The notes below the pieces were generated by a model. It searched no databases. It was not told the DNA's origin and was given only the letters and a program-made list of their open reading frames with translations. A program made the translations under genes and the position numbers. Below are positions 27,003 to 36,110 of a stretch of DNA of 64,000 bases, one piece after another (positions within the stretch are counted from its first letter, which is position 1; each line of letters begins with the position of its first letter). The stretch comes from DUPQ01 sp964563155 (GTDB taxonomy: Bacteria > Bacillota > Clostridia > DUPQ01): the NCBI GenBank assembly GCA_964563155.1, contig CAZLVL010000001.1, positions 62,001 to 126,000 on the forward strand, in the 5' to 3' direction.

Positions 27003-28190
27003 TTACTTTAAAGAAAAGGTAAAGTTTCCAACTACATTTTGCATGGTGAAAAAGACATATCTCAAGGTTTGGTTTTGATTATCCTCTAAAAGATTATAGG
27101 CCTCTCTTGTGGGTAAAGCCCTTAGGTAGTCGTATCTATCCATAATGTATTCCACAATTTCTTGGGGTTGATGATCAGCTAAAACAGCACAAAGGGTATT
27201 TTTTACCTTAGCCTTATAAAAAGAAATGGGTATGCCATCTTCCCAGTCTAAAGACTTCATCTCTAACTTTAAAAACATGGTGTCATAGCCCCATTGTTTT
27301 TCTGGATAAGCTGTAGGTCCATCAAAAAATCTCAAAGAGAACATGCAGTAGATGGGATTAAAGTATTGTCTAGACTTTTGATAGAAAATCTCATAGGTAT
27401 CCTTTGTTTCAAAGACCTTCTTTTCAACAATTATATAGCCTACACTATCTTCCACTTCTGCTAAGGCTGTCAAAACTATTGGGGGAAGCTCTTCTTTTTT
27501 CACATTTTTAAATACCACATCAGGCTCTTTTTTAGGGTCTATAAAGGATAGGTCATAGTTAATTTTTTCTATTCTTTTATCTTTTCTATCCAATCTTTCA
27601 ATTAAACATGCAGACTGGGCCCTTGTTAAGGTTTCATTGTATCTAAAGGTATAGTCTTCAAATCCTTCAATTAAGCCGGTATAAAAGGCTGTTTTAATGC
27701 TCTCAAGGTATAGATTAGGGGTGTAAGATCCTAGGTCAAAGGGTAAAATTTGATTCTTATTGTTTGGCTTTTCTCCTAAAAAATTTAAGGTATTGGCTAA
27801 AAGTAGAGATGCCTCTCCTCTGTTGATATAGAAGGTGTAATCGGTTTTATCGAAATCCTTTAAAATTCCTAGACTTTTAGCCCTATTTATATAGTTTTTT
27901 GCCCAATAGTCCTTATCATTTTCTAGGTCTTCTTTTAAGACCTTTAAAATCATTTTAATAAACTCGTCAGCTCTTACCTTATTAGAAGGACGAAAACTAT
28001 TATCTGTATAACCATTTATTACATCTTTTCCACTTAGATAGACTACAGATTCATAAAACCAGTCTTTTTCATTCACATCAGTAAATATTTCATTTTTCGT
28101 TGAGGCCATAGCTTGAAAAGGTATTCCTTGAAGAACAAGGCTAATAAATAGGACAATAAAAAACAACAGAAATCTTTTTGACTTTTTCAT
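27003..28190 (-). CDS. S-layer-homology (SLH) domain protein
   Basis: A 395-residue exported protein with a signal peptide ending near the AMA-S site (residue ~29). Three SLH modules follow: FTDVNEKDWFYESVVYL with GYTDNSFRPSNKVRADEF (~35-85), YWAKNYINRAKSLGIL (~93-140), and YLESIKTAFYTGLIEGFEDYTFRYNETLTRAQ (~160-205). SLH modules bind pyruvylated secondary cell-wall polymer. Residues 210-395 are an unrecognised mixed domain. The start has AAAGGAGTG. A CsaB-type pyruvyltransferase lies 5 kb away in this window. Confidence 0.88.
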   Translation of the reverse strand: MKKSKRFLLFFIVLFISLVLQGIPFQAMASTKNEIFTDVNEKDWFYESVVYLSGKDVINGYTDNSFRPSNKVRADEFIKMILKVLKEDLENDKDYWAKNYINRAKSLGILKDFDKTDYTFYINRGEASLLLANTLNFLGEKPNNKNQILPFDLGSYTPNLYLESIKTAFYTGLIEGFEDYTFRYNETLTRAQSACLIERLDRKDKRIEKINYDLSFIDPKKEPDVVFKNVKKEELPPIVLTALAEVEDSVGYIIVEKKVFETKDTYEIFYQKSRQYFNPIYCMFSLRFFDGPTAYPEKQWGYDTMFLKLEMKSLDWEDGIPISFYKAKVKNTLCAVLADHQPQEIVEYIMDRYDYLRALPTREAYNLLEDNQNQTLRYVFFTMQNVVGNFTFSLK

Positions 28191-28256
28191 TTCACACTCC
28201 TTTTGTGCAAATCTTACTCTTAATTTCTGTTGTATTCCACAGACAAAACTGTATTT

Positions 28257-28835
28257 TTATTTGTTTTTTTCTTCTGTTGCTTTTTCTATCTTATTTTGAC
28301 TTTCTTTTAAGACTATTTGTCTTAATTCTTTTAAATAGTCATGAACTTGAGCCTCTTCAACTCCATAGTCTAATTGTAGCTGATACTCTATGTCCAACCA
28401 GGTGGATATATCAGCTTCATTATGTTGTATTACAGCTTCCATTTTATCTAGGGCCTTAAATACCTTTGCTTCTAAGCTTTCCATCTTGTTCATTTCTTCA
28501 TACAAAAGCCCTATGTTTTCTCTAACCTGTGCAGGAAGGTTTTTAGTAAAGTCACTAAAGGCTTCCTCTTCTAGTTTTTCATCTTTTTTTGTTTTTAAAA
28601 ATGAAGGGATATCTCCCATTACAGCCTCTCCCAGATCATGGATAATGGCCATTTCAATTACCTTATCCATATCCACTTGGGGTAATTTTTCTTTTAGAAT
28701 ATAGGCCATAAGAATAAGTCGGTAGCTATGTTCTGCCACTGATTCTTTTCTGCCACAAGTTGTAAAGGAATGTCTAAACTGACATTTCATTTTTTCTGCT
28801 ATATGGAGCCATTGTAAAAAATCATATGCTTTCAT
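28257..28835 (-). CDS. HD-domain phosphohydrolase (YfbR-like)
   Basis: A 192-residue protein with the HD signature: H36 in VAEHSYRL, H66-D67 in AIIHDLGEAVMGD, and a later Asp in FKALDKMEAV. Length and layout fit YfbR-type 5'-deoxynucleotidases, which dephosphorylate deoxynucleoside monophosphates. The ATG overlaps the stop of the lipoprotein gene by one base (TAATG), so the two are translationally coupled. Confidence 0.82.
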   Translation of the reverse strand: MKAYDFLQWLHIAEKMKCQFRHSFTTCGRKESVAEHSYRLILMAYILKEKLPQVDMDKVIEMAIIHDLGEAVMGDIPSFLKTKKDEKLEEEAFSDFTKNLPAQVRENIGLLYEEMNKMESLEAKVFKALDKMEAVIQHNEADISTWLDIEYQLQLDYGVEEAQVHDYLKELRQIVLKESQNKIEKATEEKNK

Positions 28836-29623
28836 TATTTATCAAAGAGCCATTGGCTATCTATGGAAAGTTCTTCAACCTTTTCCAAGGTCATGATTTG
28901 TGAACCACTTTCATATTTTACTAGGATTCTATCAGAGTCATTTGTATACCAAAGCAAGGATTCTTTTGCTCCAAAAAGAGAAAATCTTGCATACTTAGCA
29001 CTATACTTTATGCAGTCATAGGTTTTGTCTCCTATTTGAACTTCTTCATCCTTTTGGTAAACCAAGGCATAGGGTGCAAATATGGCACTTTCATTTATTA
29101 AAACATTTATATCCACTTGTTCTTGTAAATCCAATTTTATAAGTCCAATTGTTAGGTTAACCATCTCATTGTCTAGATACCTTGCGGGAGTCTTTACCTT
29201 TTTTTCCATGGTCTTTTCCCCTTGGACTGCTAGAATTTTAGCTTCTTGTTCAGTGTAGGTAGTATCTACCGACCAATCCTCTTCGGTGCCTGAATAAAAG
29301 ATGTTTGATTTATATGAAGATGAAGGTTTTAGGGTCTTTGTATCAAAAACTATTTGTGCTTTATAAATCCAGGTTTCAAAATCAGCCAGGGTTTGAAGTT
29401 TAGTTGTCCCATTGTTTTGTGTCATATACATAAAGGTTAGCTTGCCATCAATATTTTGGTCCATATTAACTATGCTATATGTGTACTTATATGAATCCTT
29501 TAGTTGGTATGCTAATTCAAATTCATCTTCGCTTAATTTAATATTGCAAGCACTAAAAGCTAATAGTATTGTTAGGACTAAAAGAATTAAAAGACTCTTT
29601 TTTATGTTTTTTCTTGTATTCAT
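28835..29623 (-). CDS. Predicted lipoprotein, unknown function
   Basis: A 262-residue protein with a lipobox (LAFSAC, lipidated Cys26) after a hydrophobic segment, so membrane-anchored outside. The mature part is predicted beta-rich. Features such as FDTKTLKPSSSYKS and YDCIKYSA resemble DUF3108-type lipoproteins, but the match is loose. It lies between an 88-residue hypothetical gene (one base gap) and the HD gene (one base overlap). Confidence 0.7.
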   Translation of the reverse strand: MNTRKNIKKSLLILLVLTILLAFSACNIKLSEDEFELAYQLKDSYKYTYSIVNMDQNIDGKLTFMYMTQNNGTTKLQTLADFETWIYKAQIVFDTKTLKPSSSYKSNIFYSGTEEDWSVDTTYTEQEAKILAVQGEKTMEKKVKTPARYLDNEMVNLTIGLIKLDLQEQVDINVLINESAIFAPYALVYQKDEEVQIGDKTYDCIKYSAKYARFSLFGAKESLLWYTNDSDRILVKYESGSQIMTLEKVEELSIDSQWLFDK

Positions 29624-29624
29624 C

Positions 29625-29891
29625 TTATCCCTTTCTTTTCATCTCTATTTCAAATCTATCAAAGTATACTTTTTCCATAAACTGTTCATCTGTGAAAAAA
29701 GTTTTTTGAAAGTTAGCCAACTCCCTAGTATTTTTGCTCATCCATATGGGAACCTGGATATCCATTTTTTTGCAAATATCTACTAAACAAGCTGTAAGTT
29801 TTTCTGAAAAGCTCATGTTTTCATCTTGATACTCAGCTTTTTCTTCCACTATTATCATATTGTTTTTAATAAGTTTTCCGTAAATTATCAT
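29625..29891 (-). CDS. Small hypothetical protein
   Basis: An 88-residue basic/acidic soluble protein with no recognised motif. It contains a helical middle (SEKLTACLVDICKKMDI) and PIWMSKNTRELANFQ. The single-base gap to the lipoprotein gene argues that it is real and co-translated. No clear ribosome site lies before the ATG at 29891; an internal ATG 11 codons on is an alternative. Confidence 0.6.
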   Translation of the reverse strand: MIIYGKLIKNNMIIVEEKAEYQDENMSFSEKLTACLVDICKKMDIQVPIWMSKNTRELANFQKTFFTDEQFMEKVYFDRFEIEMKRKG

Positions 29892-29997
29892 TTTTTTTCA
29901 AAAAAGCCTTTCTCTTTTAGCCTGTCTTTACTCTCATAATAATAACATAGATGGATGGACTTTAAAAAAGCTTACCATAAAACTATTTGGCTTTCTT

Positions 29998-30669
29998 TTA
30001 ATATCTTTTAATGGGAATAGGATCTCCCAAATACTTTGGAGGCCTTTTTAGGAAATCTCCATCTATAACAGCCTTTATTCTGGCTAGACTTTCTCTAAAG
30101 TGGTTATAAGGCATATTATATATTTTCTTGTTTTCTGAGGCATAGCCATAGGCTTTTATTCCCATTTTTTTTGCTAGAAAAAGTGATCTATGCATATGAA
30201 ACTTTTGAGTACTTATTACAATATTATCTACCTTAAAAATATATTCACTTCTATAAATGGAATCATAGGTGCTAAAGCCTGCATAATCACAATAAATATC
30301 TTCTAAGGGGATATTTTTACTTATTAAATAGTCCTTCATTACCTTGGTTTCATTATACTCCACTGTTTTGTTATCTCCAGAAACCAAGATTGCAATCTGT
30401 CCATCATAATAGTTATAAATCTCAATGGCATAATCTAATCGGTCTCTAAGAACAGGAGTAGGAAGTCCACCTGGATAGATTCCTGCTCCTAATACTAAAA
30501 CAGCCTGAGGCTTTTCTATATTTTTTAAGTCGTCAATATCTTTTAGAAGATAACTAGAAGTTGGTAGAATTACATATAGCTGTATTGCTACAAAGCTTAT
30601 GATTCCTATTAAAATTATGTAAAGAATACTTTTTATGCCCTTGTTTTTCTTTTTCCTTCTAGAAACCAT
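29998..30669 (-). CDS. YdcF/SanA-family (DUF218) envelope protein
   Basis: A 223-residue protein with one N-terminal membrane helix (IKSILYIILIGIISFVAIQLYV) and an extracellular DUF218 domain. Conserved elements are AVLVLGAGIYPGGLPTPVLRDRL, ILVSGDN, ETKVMKDYL and the basic QKFHMHRSLFLAKKMG. SanA in E. coli affects envelope permeability to vancomycin; the biochemistry is open. Its start overlaps the end of the DapA/NanA-like gene by 11 bases. Confidence 0.82.
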   Translation of the reverse strand: MVSRRKKKNKGIKSILYIILIGIISFVAIQLYVILPTSSYLLKDIDDLKNIEKPQAVLVLGAGIYPGGLPTPVLRDRLDYAIEIYNYYDGQIAILVSGDNKTVEYNETKVMKDYLISKNIPLEDIYCDYAGFSTYDSIYRSEYIFKVDNIVISTQKFHMHRSLFLAKKMGIKAYGYASENKKIYNMPYNHFRESLARIKAVIDGDFLKRPPKYLGDPIPIKRY

Positions 30670-31528
30670 TTTCTTTTACTGTCAATTCTAGGATCTTCTT
30701 TTCTTCTTTTGTTAACTCTCTAAAGGGTCTCCTAGCCTTTCCACAATCAACTCCTACTAGTTGAGAAATATATTTCATTGCAGGCAAGATAGCCCCCATT
30801 TTTACCATAGGTTGAATAATATTATTCAATTTTTTTTGTAAAGCCTGGGCTTTTTCTATTTCTCTTTTATCAAAAGCATCTTGGATTTGTATAAAGGCCT
30901 CTACAAAGATATTCATTGTTGTACCTATGGCTCCATAAGCCCCTGCCATAAGAGCAAAAGCAAAAGCTTCATCCATCCCGCTATAAACAGGTTTTGGGCT
31001 GGCTGACACTACTCTTTCTAGAAAGTAGTAATTGGGAGCTGTATATTTCATAGCATAAATTCTAGGGTCTTCCAAAAGATCCAGTAATTGAGCTTCATTA
31101 AAGTTTACATTGGTGGCCCCAGGCATATTGTATACCATTATGGGCAGTCCAGACCCATCAGCAATATCTGTATAATACTTTTTAATGGACTCTTGATTGT
31201 GAGAGTAATAAAAAGGTGGAACTGAAGCAAGAGCATTTGCGCCCAAACTCTTTGCGTGTTTTGCATACATAAGGGCTAGGTCAGTACCTGCAGAACCTAC
31301 GTGTACTACCACATGAGCACCATCAGCAGCTTTCATTGCTACTTCTAGGGTCTTTTTTCTTTCTTCTTCTGTTAATAAGACAACCTCTGCTGAAGATCCT
31401 GTTGTATAAAGACCATCTGCTCCCTTGTCTAAAACAAACTTAACAAGCTTTTTTAAGGCCTCATAATCTACACTGAAGTCTTCTTTAAATGGTGTAAAAA
31501 TTGGAACTAGAATTTTATCTTTTTTCAT
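30659..31528 (-). CDS. DHDPS/N-acetylneuraminate lyase family protein
   Basis: A 289-residue class I aldolase. The GSSAE-type phosphate/carboxylate loop (TTGSSAEVVLL), the conserved Tyr in VYNMPGATN and the Schiff-base Lys in AMKYTAPNYY are present. GSSAE and the KYTA segment point to the N-acetylneuraminate lyase subgroup rather than DapA, but other 2-keto-acid aldolases are possible. It starts at ATG after AAGGTGAT. Its partner SanA-like gene overlaps it. No sialic-acid transporter is nearby. Confidence 0.75.
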   Translation of the reverse strand: MKKDKILVPIFTPFKEDFSVDYEALKKLVKFVLDKGADGLYTTGSSAEVVLLTEEERKKTLEVAMKAADGAHVVVHVGSAGTDLALMYAKHAKSLGANALASVPPFYYSHNQESIKKYYTDIADGSGLPIMVYNMPGATNVNFNEAQLLDLLEDPRIYAMKYTAPNYYFLERVVSASPKPVYSGMDEAFAFALMAGAYGAIGTTMNIFVEAFIQIQDAFDKREIEKAQALQKKLNNIIQPMVKMGAILPAMKYISQLVGVDCGKARRPFRELTKEEKKILELTVKENGF

Positions 31529-31642
31529 GACATCACCTTATCCTTTGTGTCTTCCAGTTTAAATCAAATAAGAGGCATTTTCAATAAACAAGAGATTTTT
31601 TGTGGTAATATATATTCATATACCAACAATTGGGGGTTACTA

Positions 31643-32752
31643 ATGAAGGATATTAGAAATGAGAAGCTTGCTGACATTTTGGTTAATTACTCTTGTCAGA
31701 TTAAAGAAGGAGAAAAAATCCTTATATCAGCCTATGAAACTGATAATGAACTGGTAAAAAGGATTATTGACAAGGTATATGAAGCAAAGGGACTTCCCTT
31801 TGTGCAAATCAATGATGACTCAGCAAATGCAAGATTGTTTAAAGGAATTACACAAGAACAATTAGAAATAATTAATTCCATTGACCTAGCAATGATGGAA
31901 AAAATGGATGCCTACATTGCCATTAGAACCAGAAATAATGTTTATGAGTCTTCAATTATTCCACCTGCAACCCTTACTATGGCCTCTAAGATACTAAAGC
32001 CCTCTTTTGACCAAAGAGTAAAACATACTAAGTGGTGTGTCTTAAGATATCCCAACCAATCTATGGCTCAACTGGCAAAAATGAACACAGAGGACTTTAC
32101 AGATTTCTATTATGATGTTTGTACTTTAGATTATGAAAAGATGAGCAAGGCTATGGACAGTCTAGTGGATTTAATGGATAAAACCGACCAAGTCCATATA
32201 AAAGGGCCTGGTACAGATCTAAGATTTTCCATTAAAGATATTCCCGCTATAAAGTGTGCAGGAGAAATGAACATACCAGATGGAGAAGTATTCACTGCCC
32301 CAGTTAGAGACAGTATTAATGGGCATATAACCTTTAATACTCTTTCAGCCAGCAGTGGAAAAACCTTTGAAAATATTTACTTTGAGTTTAAAGATGGAAA
32401 GATTATTAATGCAAAGTCTAACCATACAGAACTATTAAACAAAATTTTAGATACAGATGAAGGCTCAAGATATGTGGGTGAGTTTGCTATTGGAGTAAAC
32501 CCTTATATTATTCATCCTATGATGGATACCTTGTTTGATGAAAAAATTCAAGGCTCCTTCCATTTAACTCCTGGCTCTTGTTATGATGAAGCCTACAATG
32601 GTAATGATTCAGCTATTCATTGGGATTTAGTTTCTATTCAAACCCAAGAATATGGTGGGGGAGAAATCTGGTTTGACAATCAATTGGTTAGAAAAGATGG
32701 CCTTTTTGTAATTGATTCCTTAAAGGGCTTAAACCCAGAGAATTTAAAGTGA
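31643..32752 (+). CDS. M29-family aminopeptidase
   Basis: A 369-residue thermophilic-type metallo-aminopeptidase (AmpS/PepS). Metal-ligand segments are AGEMNIPDGEVFTAP, SRYVGEFAIGVNP, and the His/Asp-rich stretch GSFHLTPG through SAIHWDLV. Family members trim N-terminal residues in the cytoplasm. The ATG at 31643 is taken because GGGGGT sits just before it. An upstream in-frame start (31547) would add 32 unmatched residues. Confidence 0.9.
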   Translation: MKDIRNEKLADILVNYSCQIKEGEKILISAYETDNELVKRIIDKVYEAKGLPFVQINDDSANARLFKGITQEQLEIINSIDLAMMEKMDAYIAIRTRNNVYESSIIPPATLTMASKILKPSFDQRVKHTKWCVLRYPNQSMAQLAKMNTEDFTDFYYDVCTLDYEKMSKAMDSLVDLMDKTDQVHIKGPGTDLRFSIKDIPAIKCAGEMNIPDGEVFTAPVRDSINGHITFNTLSASSGKTFENIYFEFKDGKIINAKSNHTELLNKILDTDEGSRYVGEFAIGVNPYIIHPMMDTLFDEKIQGSFHLTPGSCYDEAYNGNDSAIHWDLVSIQTQEYGGGEIWFDNQLVRKDGLFVIDSLKGLNPENLK

Positions 32753-32760
32753 GGTAGTCT

Positions 32761-34962
32761 TTGAAAGTATTACATTTAGCAGGTGGAGGAGATATTGGAG
32801 GGGCAAAAACCCATATTCTTTCTTTGGTTAAAGAAATATCCAAGGTCAATCAAGTAAAGCTTGTTTCTTTTAGATATGGAGACTTTGCAGAATCTGCTAA
32901 AAATATTGGTATCGATGTTTTTGAAACATCCAGTAAACTCATATTCAAGGATGTTAAAGAGTTATTTAAGGTCTACGACGAGTTTAAGCCAGACATTGTT
33001 CACTGCCATGGAGCAAAGGCAAACTTCATGGGCCTTATGTTGAAAAAGTATAAAAAGGCTTGTGTAACCAGCACCATACACAGCGATTATAGAAAAGACT
33101 ATATACACAATATCTTCAAGCTGGTTTCCATTGGAATATTTAACACCTTTGCTCTTAGAATAATTAACTACCACATAGCTGTAACAGAAGAATTTGCAAG
33201 AACCTTAATATCTAGGGGCTTTAATCCCCATAATATGTTTTCCATATATAACTGTATTGATTTTGATAAAAAACTAGATATAATCCCAAAGGAAGACTAC
33301 TTCAAACAATACCATATCCCCTATAATCCAGAGGAAGTTATTATAGGTATTGCTGCTAGACTGACCAAGGTAAAAGATATTTCTACTCTTATTAAGGGTT
33401 TTGCCAAGTCCTATGAAGAGAATAAAAACATTAGACTTTTAATTGCTGGAGATGGCGAAGAGAAAAATATGTTATCCTCTTTAGCTAAAAAATTAGGGGT
33501 TAGCGATAGGGTCCATTTTTTAGGTTGGATTAGCAATATTGATGCCTTTTTTTCTGTCATAGATATAGATGTTATTTCTTCTTTAAGCGAAACCTTCCCC
33601 TATTCATTAACTGAGGGAATTAGAGCTGGTGCCATACCCATTTCCAGCTTGGTTGGAGGAGCCCCTTCTCTTATTGACCATAAGGTTACTGGATATATTT
33701 TTGAGCCAAGAGACTACAAGGCTTTGGGAAAATATATTTCTGAGCTGGCATCAGACAAGGAAAAAAGAGAGACTATGCAAAAGGAGATCTACAAAAGGAC
33801 CAAGAAGAATTTTTCTCTAGATGCTATGAGAAATCTCCAACTGTCAATTTATGATCTCATCTTAAAGCGCTTTAGGTCTGACAAGAGAAATATGGTTGTA
33901 ATATGTGGAGCATATGGAAGAGGAAATGCAGGAGATGAGGCTATTAAGCATGCTACCCTAAGCGGTATTAGAAGCATAGACTCTGATATGGAGCTATGTG
34001 TTATGACCTTAAGGCCAAGAAAAGAAAGAGCTATTGATAGAGTAAACACCATATTTACCTTTAATATTTTTAAGCTTTATTTTATTCTCAAGAGAACAAA
34101 ACTATTTGTAAGTGGTGGAGGTTCTTTAATACAGGATATAACCTCAACCCGTTCCCTTCTTTTTTATATCTACACCCTTTATATGGCTAAAAAAGCTAAT
34201 TGTAAGGTTATAATGTTTGGTTGTGGGATAGGTCCTTTAACTAGACCAATAAACAGAAAACTAGCAGGTAGAGTTATTGATAACTATGTGGATGTTATAA
34301 CGGTTAGAGACCATCTTTCAAAAAAAGAACTGGATTCTTTAGGAGTAATAAAACCTAAAATCTTTGTAACAGCAGACCCTGCTATCAACCTAGTAGCAAA
34401 GCTAGAGGATAGGCATAAAATATTTATTGAAGAAAATATTCCTATGGAAGGAAAATATATTTGTCTTGCTCTAAGAAATTGGAAAAAATTTAATAGGCAT
34501 AAAGAAATTGCAGATGCTTGTAAAAAGCTTTATGAAAAATATGATTTAATACCTATCTTTTTTCCCATGGAATATCCTAAGGATTTAAGTGCATCACAAA
34601 AGGTCATAGACCTTTTGGACATTCCCTACTTTGTCATTGAAAATCGCTATCCCATAGAACAGGCCATTGGCTTCATATCACAAATGGATATGGTACTAGC
34701 CATGAGACTTCATGCCTTAATCTTTGCTGCAGCTAACTATGTTCCTGTTATTGGTGTTTCATATGATGTAAAGGTTTCTGGCTTTATGGAATATATAGAA
34801 AATGAGTCCTGCATTGAGTTAGACAATGTGGAAGTTCAAACAATTGTAGATGCTGCAACCAAAAGTTTTGAGTTGAAAAACAAGGTTATTGAGGCTACAA
34901 ACATTTTGAAAGAAAAAGAAGAGATAAATAAAATACAAATGAAAAAACTTATTGAACCATAA
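32761..34962 (+). CDS. GT4 glycosyltransferase-CsaB polysaccharide pyruvyltransferase fusion
   Basis: A 733-residue two-domain protein. Residues 1-~365 are a GT4/GT-B glycosyltransferase: GGGDIGGAKTHIL, HCHGAKANF, LIAGDGEE, and the E-x7-E in SETFPYSLTEG. Residues ~376-720 are a polysaccharide pyruvyltransferase of the CsaB type: CGAYGRGNAGDEAI, SGGGSLIQDITSTRS, GCGIGPL, and MRLHALIFAA with its conserved R-L-H-A. CsaB pyruvylates the secondary wall polymer that SLH domains bind. The start is TTG with GAGGT five bases before. Stand-alone CsaB is usual; here one chain may elongate and pyruvylate. Confidence 0.87.
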   Translation: MKVLHLAGGGDIGGAKTHILSLVKEISKVNQVKLVSFRYGDFAESAKNIGIDVFETSSKLIFKDVKELFKVYDEFKPDIVHCHGAKANFMGLMLKKYKKACVTSTIHSDYRKDYIHNIFKLVSIGIFNTFALRIINYHIAVTEEFARTLISRGFNPHNMFSIYNCIDFDKKLDIIPKEDYFKQYHIPYNPEEVIIGIAARLTKVKDISTLIKGFAKSYEENKNIRLLIAGDGEEKNMLSSLAKKLGVSDRVHFLGWISNIDAFFSVIDIDVISSLSETFPYSLTEGIRAGAIPISSLVGGAPSLIDHKVTGYIFEPRDYKALGKYISELASDKEKRETMQKEIYKRTKKNFSLDAMRNLQLSIYDLILKRFRSDKRNMVVICGAYGRGNAGDEAIKHATLSGIRSIDSDMELCVMTLRPRKERAIDRVNTIFTFNIFKLYFILKRTKLFVSGGGSLIQDITSTRSLLFYIYTLYMAKKANCKVIMFGCGIGPLTRPINRKLAGRVIDNYVDVITVRDHLSKKELDSLGVIKPKIFVTADPAINLVAKLEDRHKIFIEENIPMEGKYICLALRNWKKFNRHKEIADACKKLYEKYDLIPIFFPMEYPKDLSASQKVIDLLDIPYFVIENRYPIEQAIGFISQMDMVLAMRLHALIFAAANYVPVIGVSYDVKVSGFMEYIENESCIELDNVEVQTIVDAATKSFELKNKVIEATNILKEKEEINKIQMKKLIEP

Positions 34963-35015
34963 ACTTTGTATGATAGACTTATTCAGCAAAGTATATATTA
35001 AAAAGGGGGTGCCAG

Positions 35016-36107
35016 TTGTCCAGCAAGATAAGAACACAAGATAAGAAGAAAGAAATTGATATACCAGTCATACTACCTTCTTTAAACCCTACAGAAAAAC
35101 TAGTTGAAACAGTGGATAACCTTATACTTTTAGGCTTTAAAGATATTATAGTCATAAACGATGGAAGCAGCCCTTCATATAATCCTATCTTTCAAAGAAT
35201 AGAAAATTATCCCCAATGTACCCTTTTGCAACATGAGATTAACAAAGGAAAAGGTTGTGCTTTAAAAACAGCCTTTAGCTTTATACAAGAGCATAGAGAG
35301 GTTTTAGGCTTTGTAACAGCTGATGCAGATGGTCAACATTTAGCTGAAGATATCTTAAAATGTGCCCTAGCCCTAAAAGATGATAAGACCTATATCTTAG
35401 GTGCTAGAGATTTTTCAAAACCCCAGGTCCCACCTCGTAGTGTCTTTGGCAATAGATTAACCTCTCTAGTGTTTAAGATAAGTTGCAAAATGGACATAAA
35501 TGACACTCAAACTGGCTTAAGAGCCTTTCCTGCCAAGTACATTCCTTTACTTTTAACCATAAAAGGAGAGCGTTTTGAATATGAGACAAACATGCTTTTA
35601 GAGTTACAAAACAGAAACATCCCCTTTAAAGAGGTTAGTATAGAAACAGTCTATGAAGACAATAACAAGGGCTCTCACTTTCACTCTTTTAGAGATGCCT
35701 TTAGAATTTACAAGAATATCTTCAAATTCATGGGAGGTTCAATTTTAGCCTTTGTACTTGATAACCTGATATTTTTAAGTCTCTTTTACCTGCTTTTTAA
35801 AATTAACGAAGATGTCAGAATACTAATAAGTATAGTTATTGCTAGGCTTATGTCATCTTTTTTCAACTTTACCTTTAATAAAAAAAGAGTGTTTGAACAC
35901 AGTCAAAACTCTAAGATTGCCCTTGTTAGATATTATTCTCTTTCCTTAATGCTCTTAGTTATATCCTGGTTTATTCTTTCTCTTACAGACAACCTTTTTA
36001 CCCAAACCACACCTATCCTTCTTCTCTTAATAAAGATTGGAACAGAGAGTCTACTTTTTATCTTGTCCTTTTATTTGCAAAAAAGATGGGTTTTTCAAAG
36101 TAAATAA
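35016..36107 (+). CDS. GT2 glycosyltransferase-GtrA fusion
   Basis: A 363-residue protein. Residues ~15-230 are a GT2/DPM1-like transferase: VINDGSS, INKGKGCALKTAF, and TADADGQH (metal DxD). Residues ~235-360 are a GtrA-type four-helix membrane domain ending LQKRWVFQSK. Such fusions transfer sugars to polyprenyl phosphate and flip or retain them at the membrane. The start is TTG after GGGGGTG. It follows the GT4-CsaB gene by 53 bases, suggesting a shared wall-polymer role. It converges with rlmH with no terminator between. Confidence 0.85.
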   Translation: MSSKIRTQDKKKEIDIPVILPSLNPTEKLVETVDNLILLGFKDIIVINDGSSPSYNPIFQRIENYPQCTLLQHEINKGKGCALKTAFSFIQEHREVLGFVTADADGQHLAEDILKCALALKDDKTYILGARDFSKPQVPPRSVFGNRLTSLVFKISCKMDINDTQTGLRAFPAKYIPLLLTIKGERFEYETNMLLELQNRNIPFKEVSIETVYEDNNKGSHFHSFRDAFRIYKNIFKFMGGSILAFVLDNLIFLSLFYLLFKINEDVRILISIVIARLMSSFFNFTFNKKRVFEHSQNSKIALVRYYSLSLMLLVISWFILSLTDNLFTQTTPILLLLIKIGTESLLFILSFYLQKRWVFQSK

Positions 36108-36110
36108 AAT

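Noticed and set aside
29892..29997. Terminator between the SanA-like gene and the small hypothetical gene
   Set aside because: Only imperfect stems with scattered Ts are present on the minus strand; not strong enough to call.
32861..33043. Short ORFs in other frames inside the GT4-CsaB gene and elsewhere
   Set aside because: They overlap well-supported genes, have no ribosome sites and read as low-complexity translations.
34963..35015. Hairpin ACTTTG/CAAAGT after the GT4-CsaB gene as a terminator
   Set aside because: The loop is long and there is no T-run; read-through into the GT2-GtrA gene is more likely.
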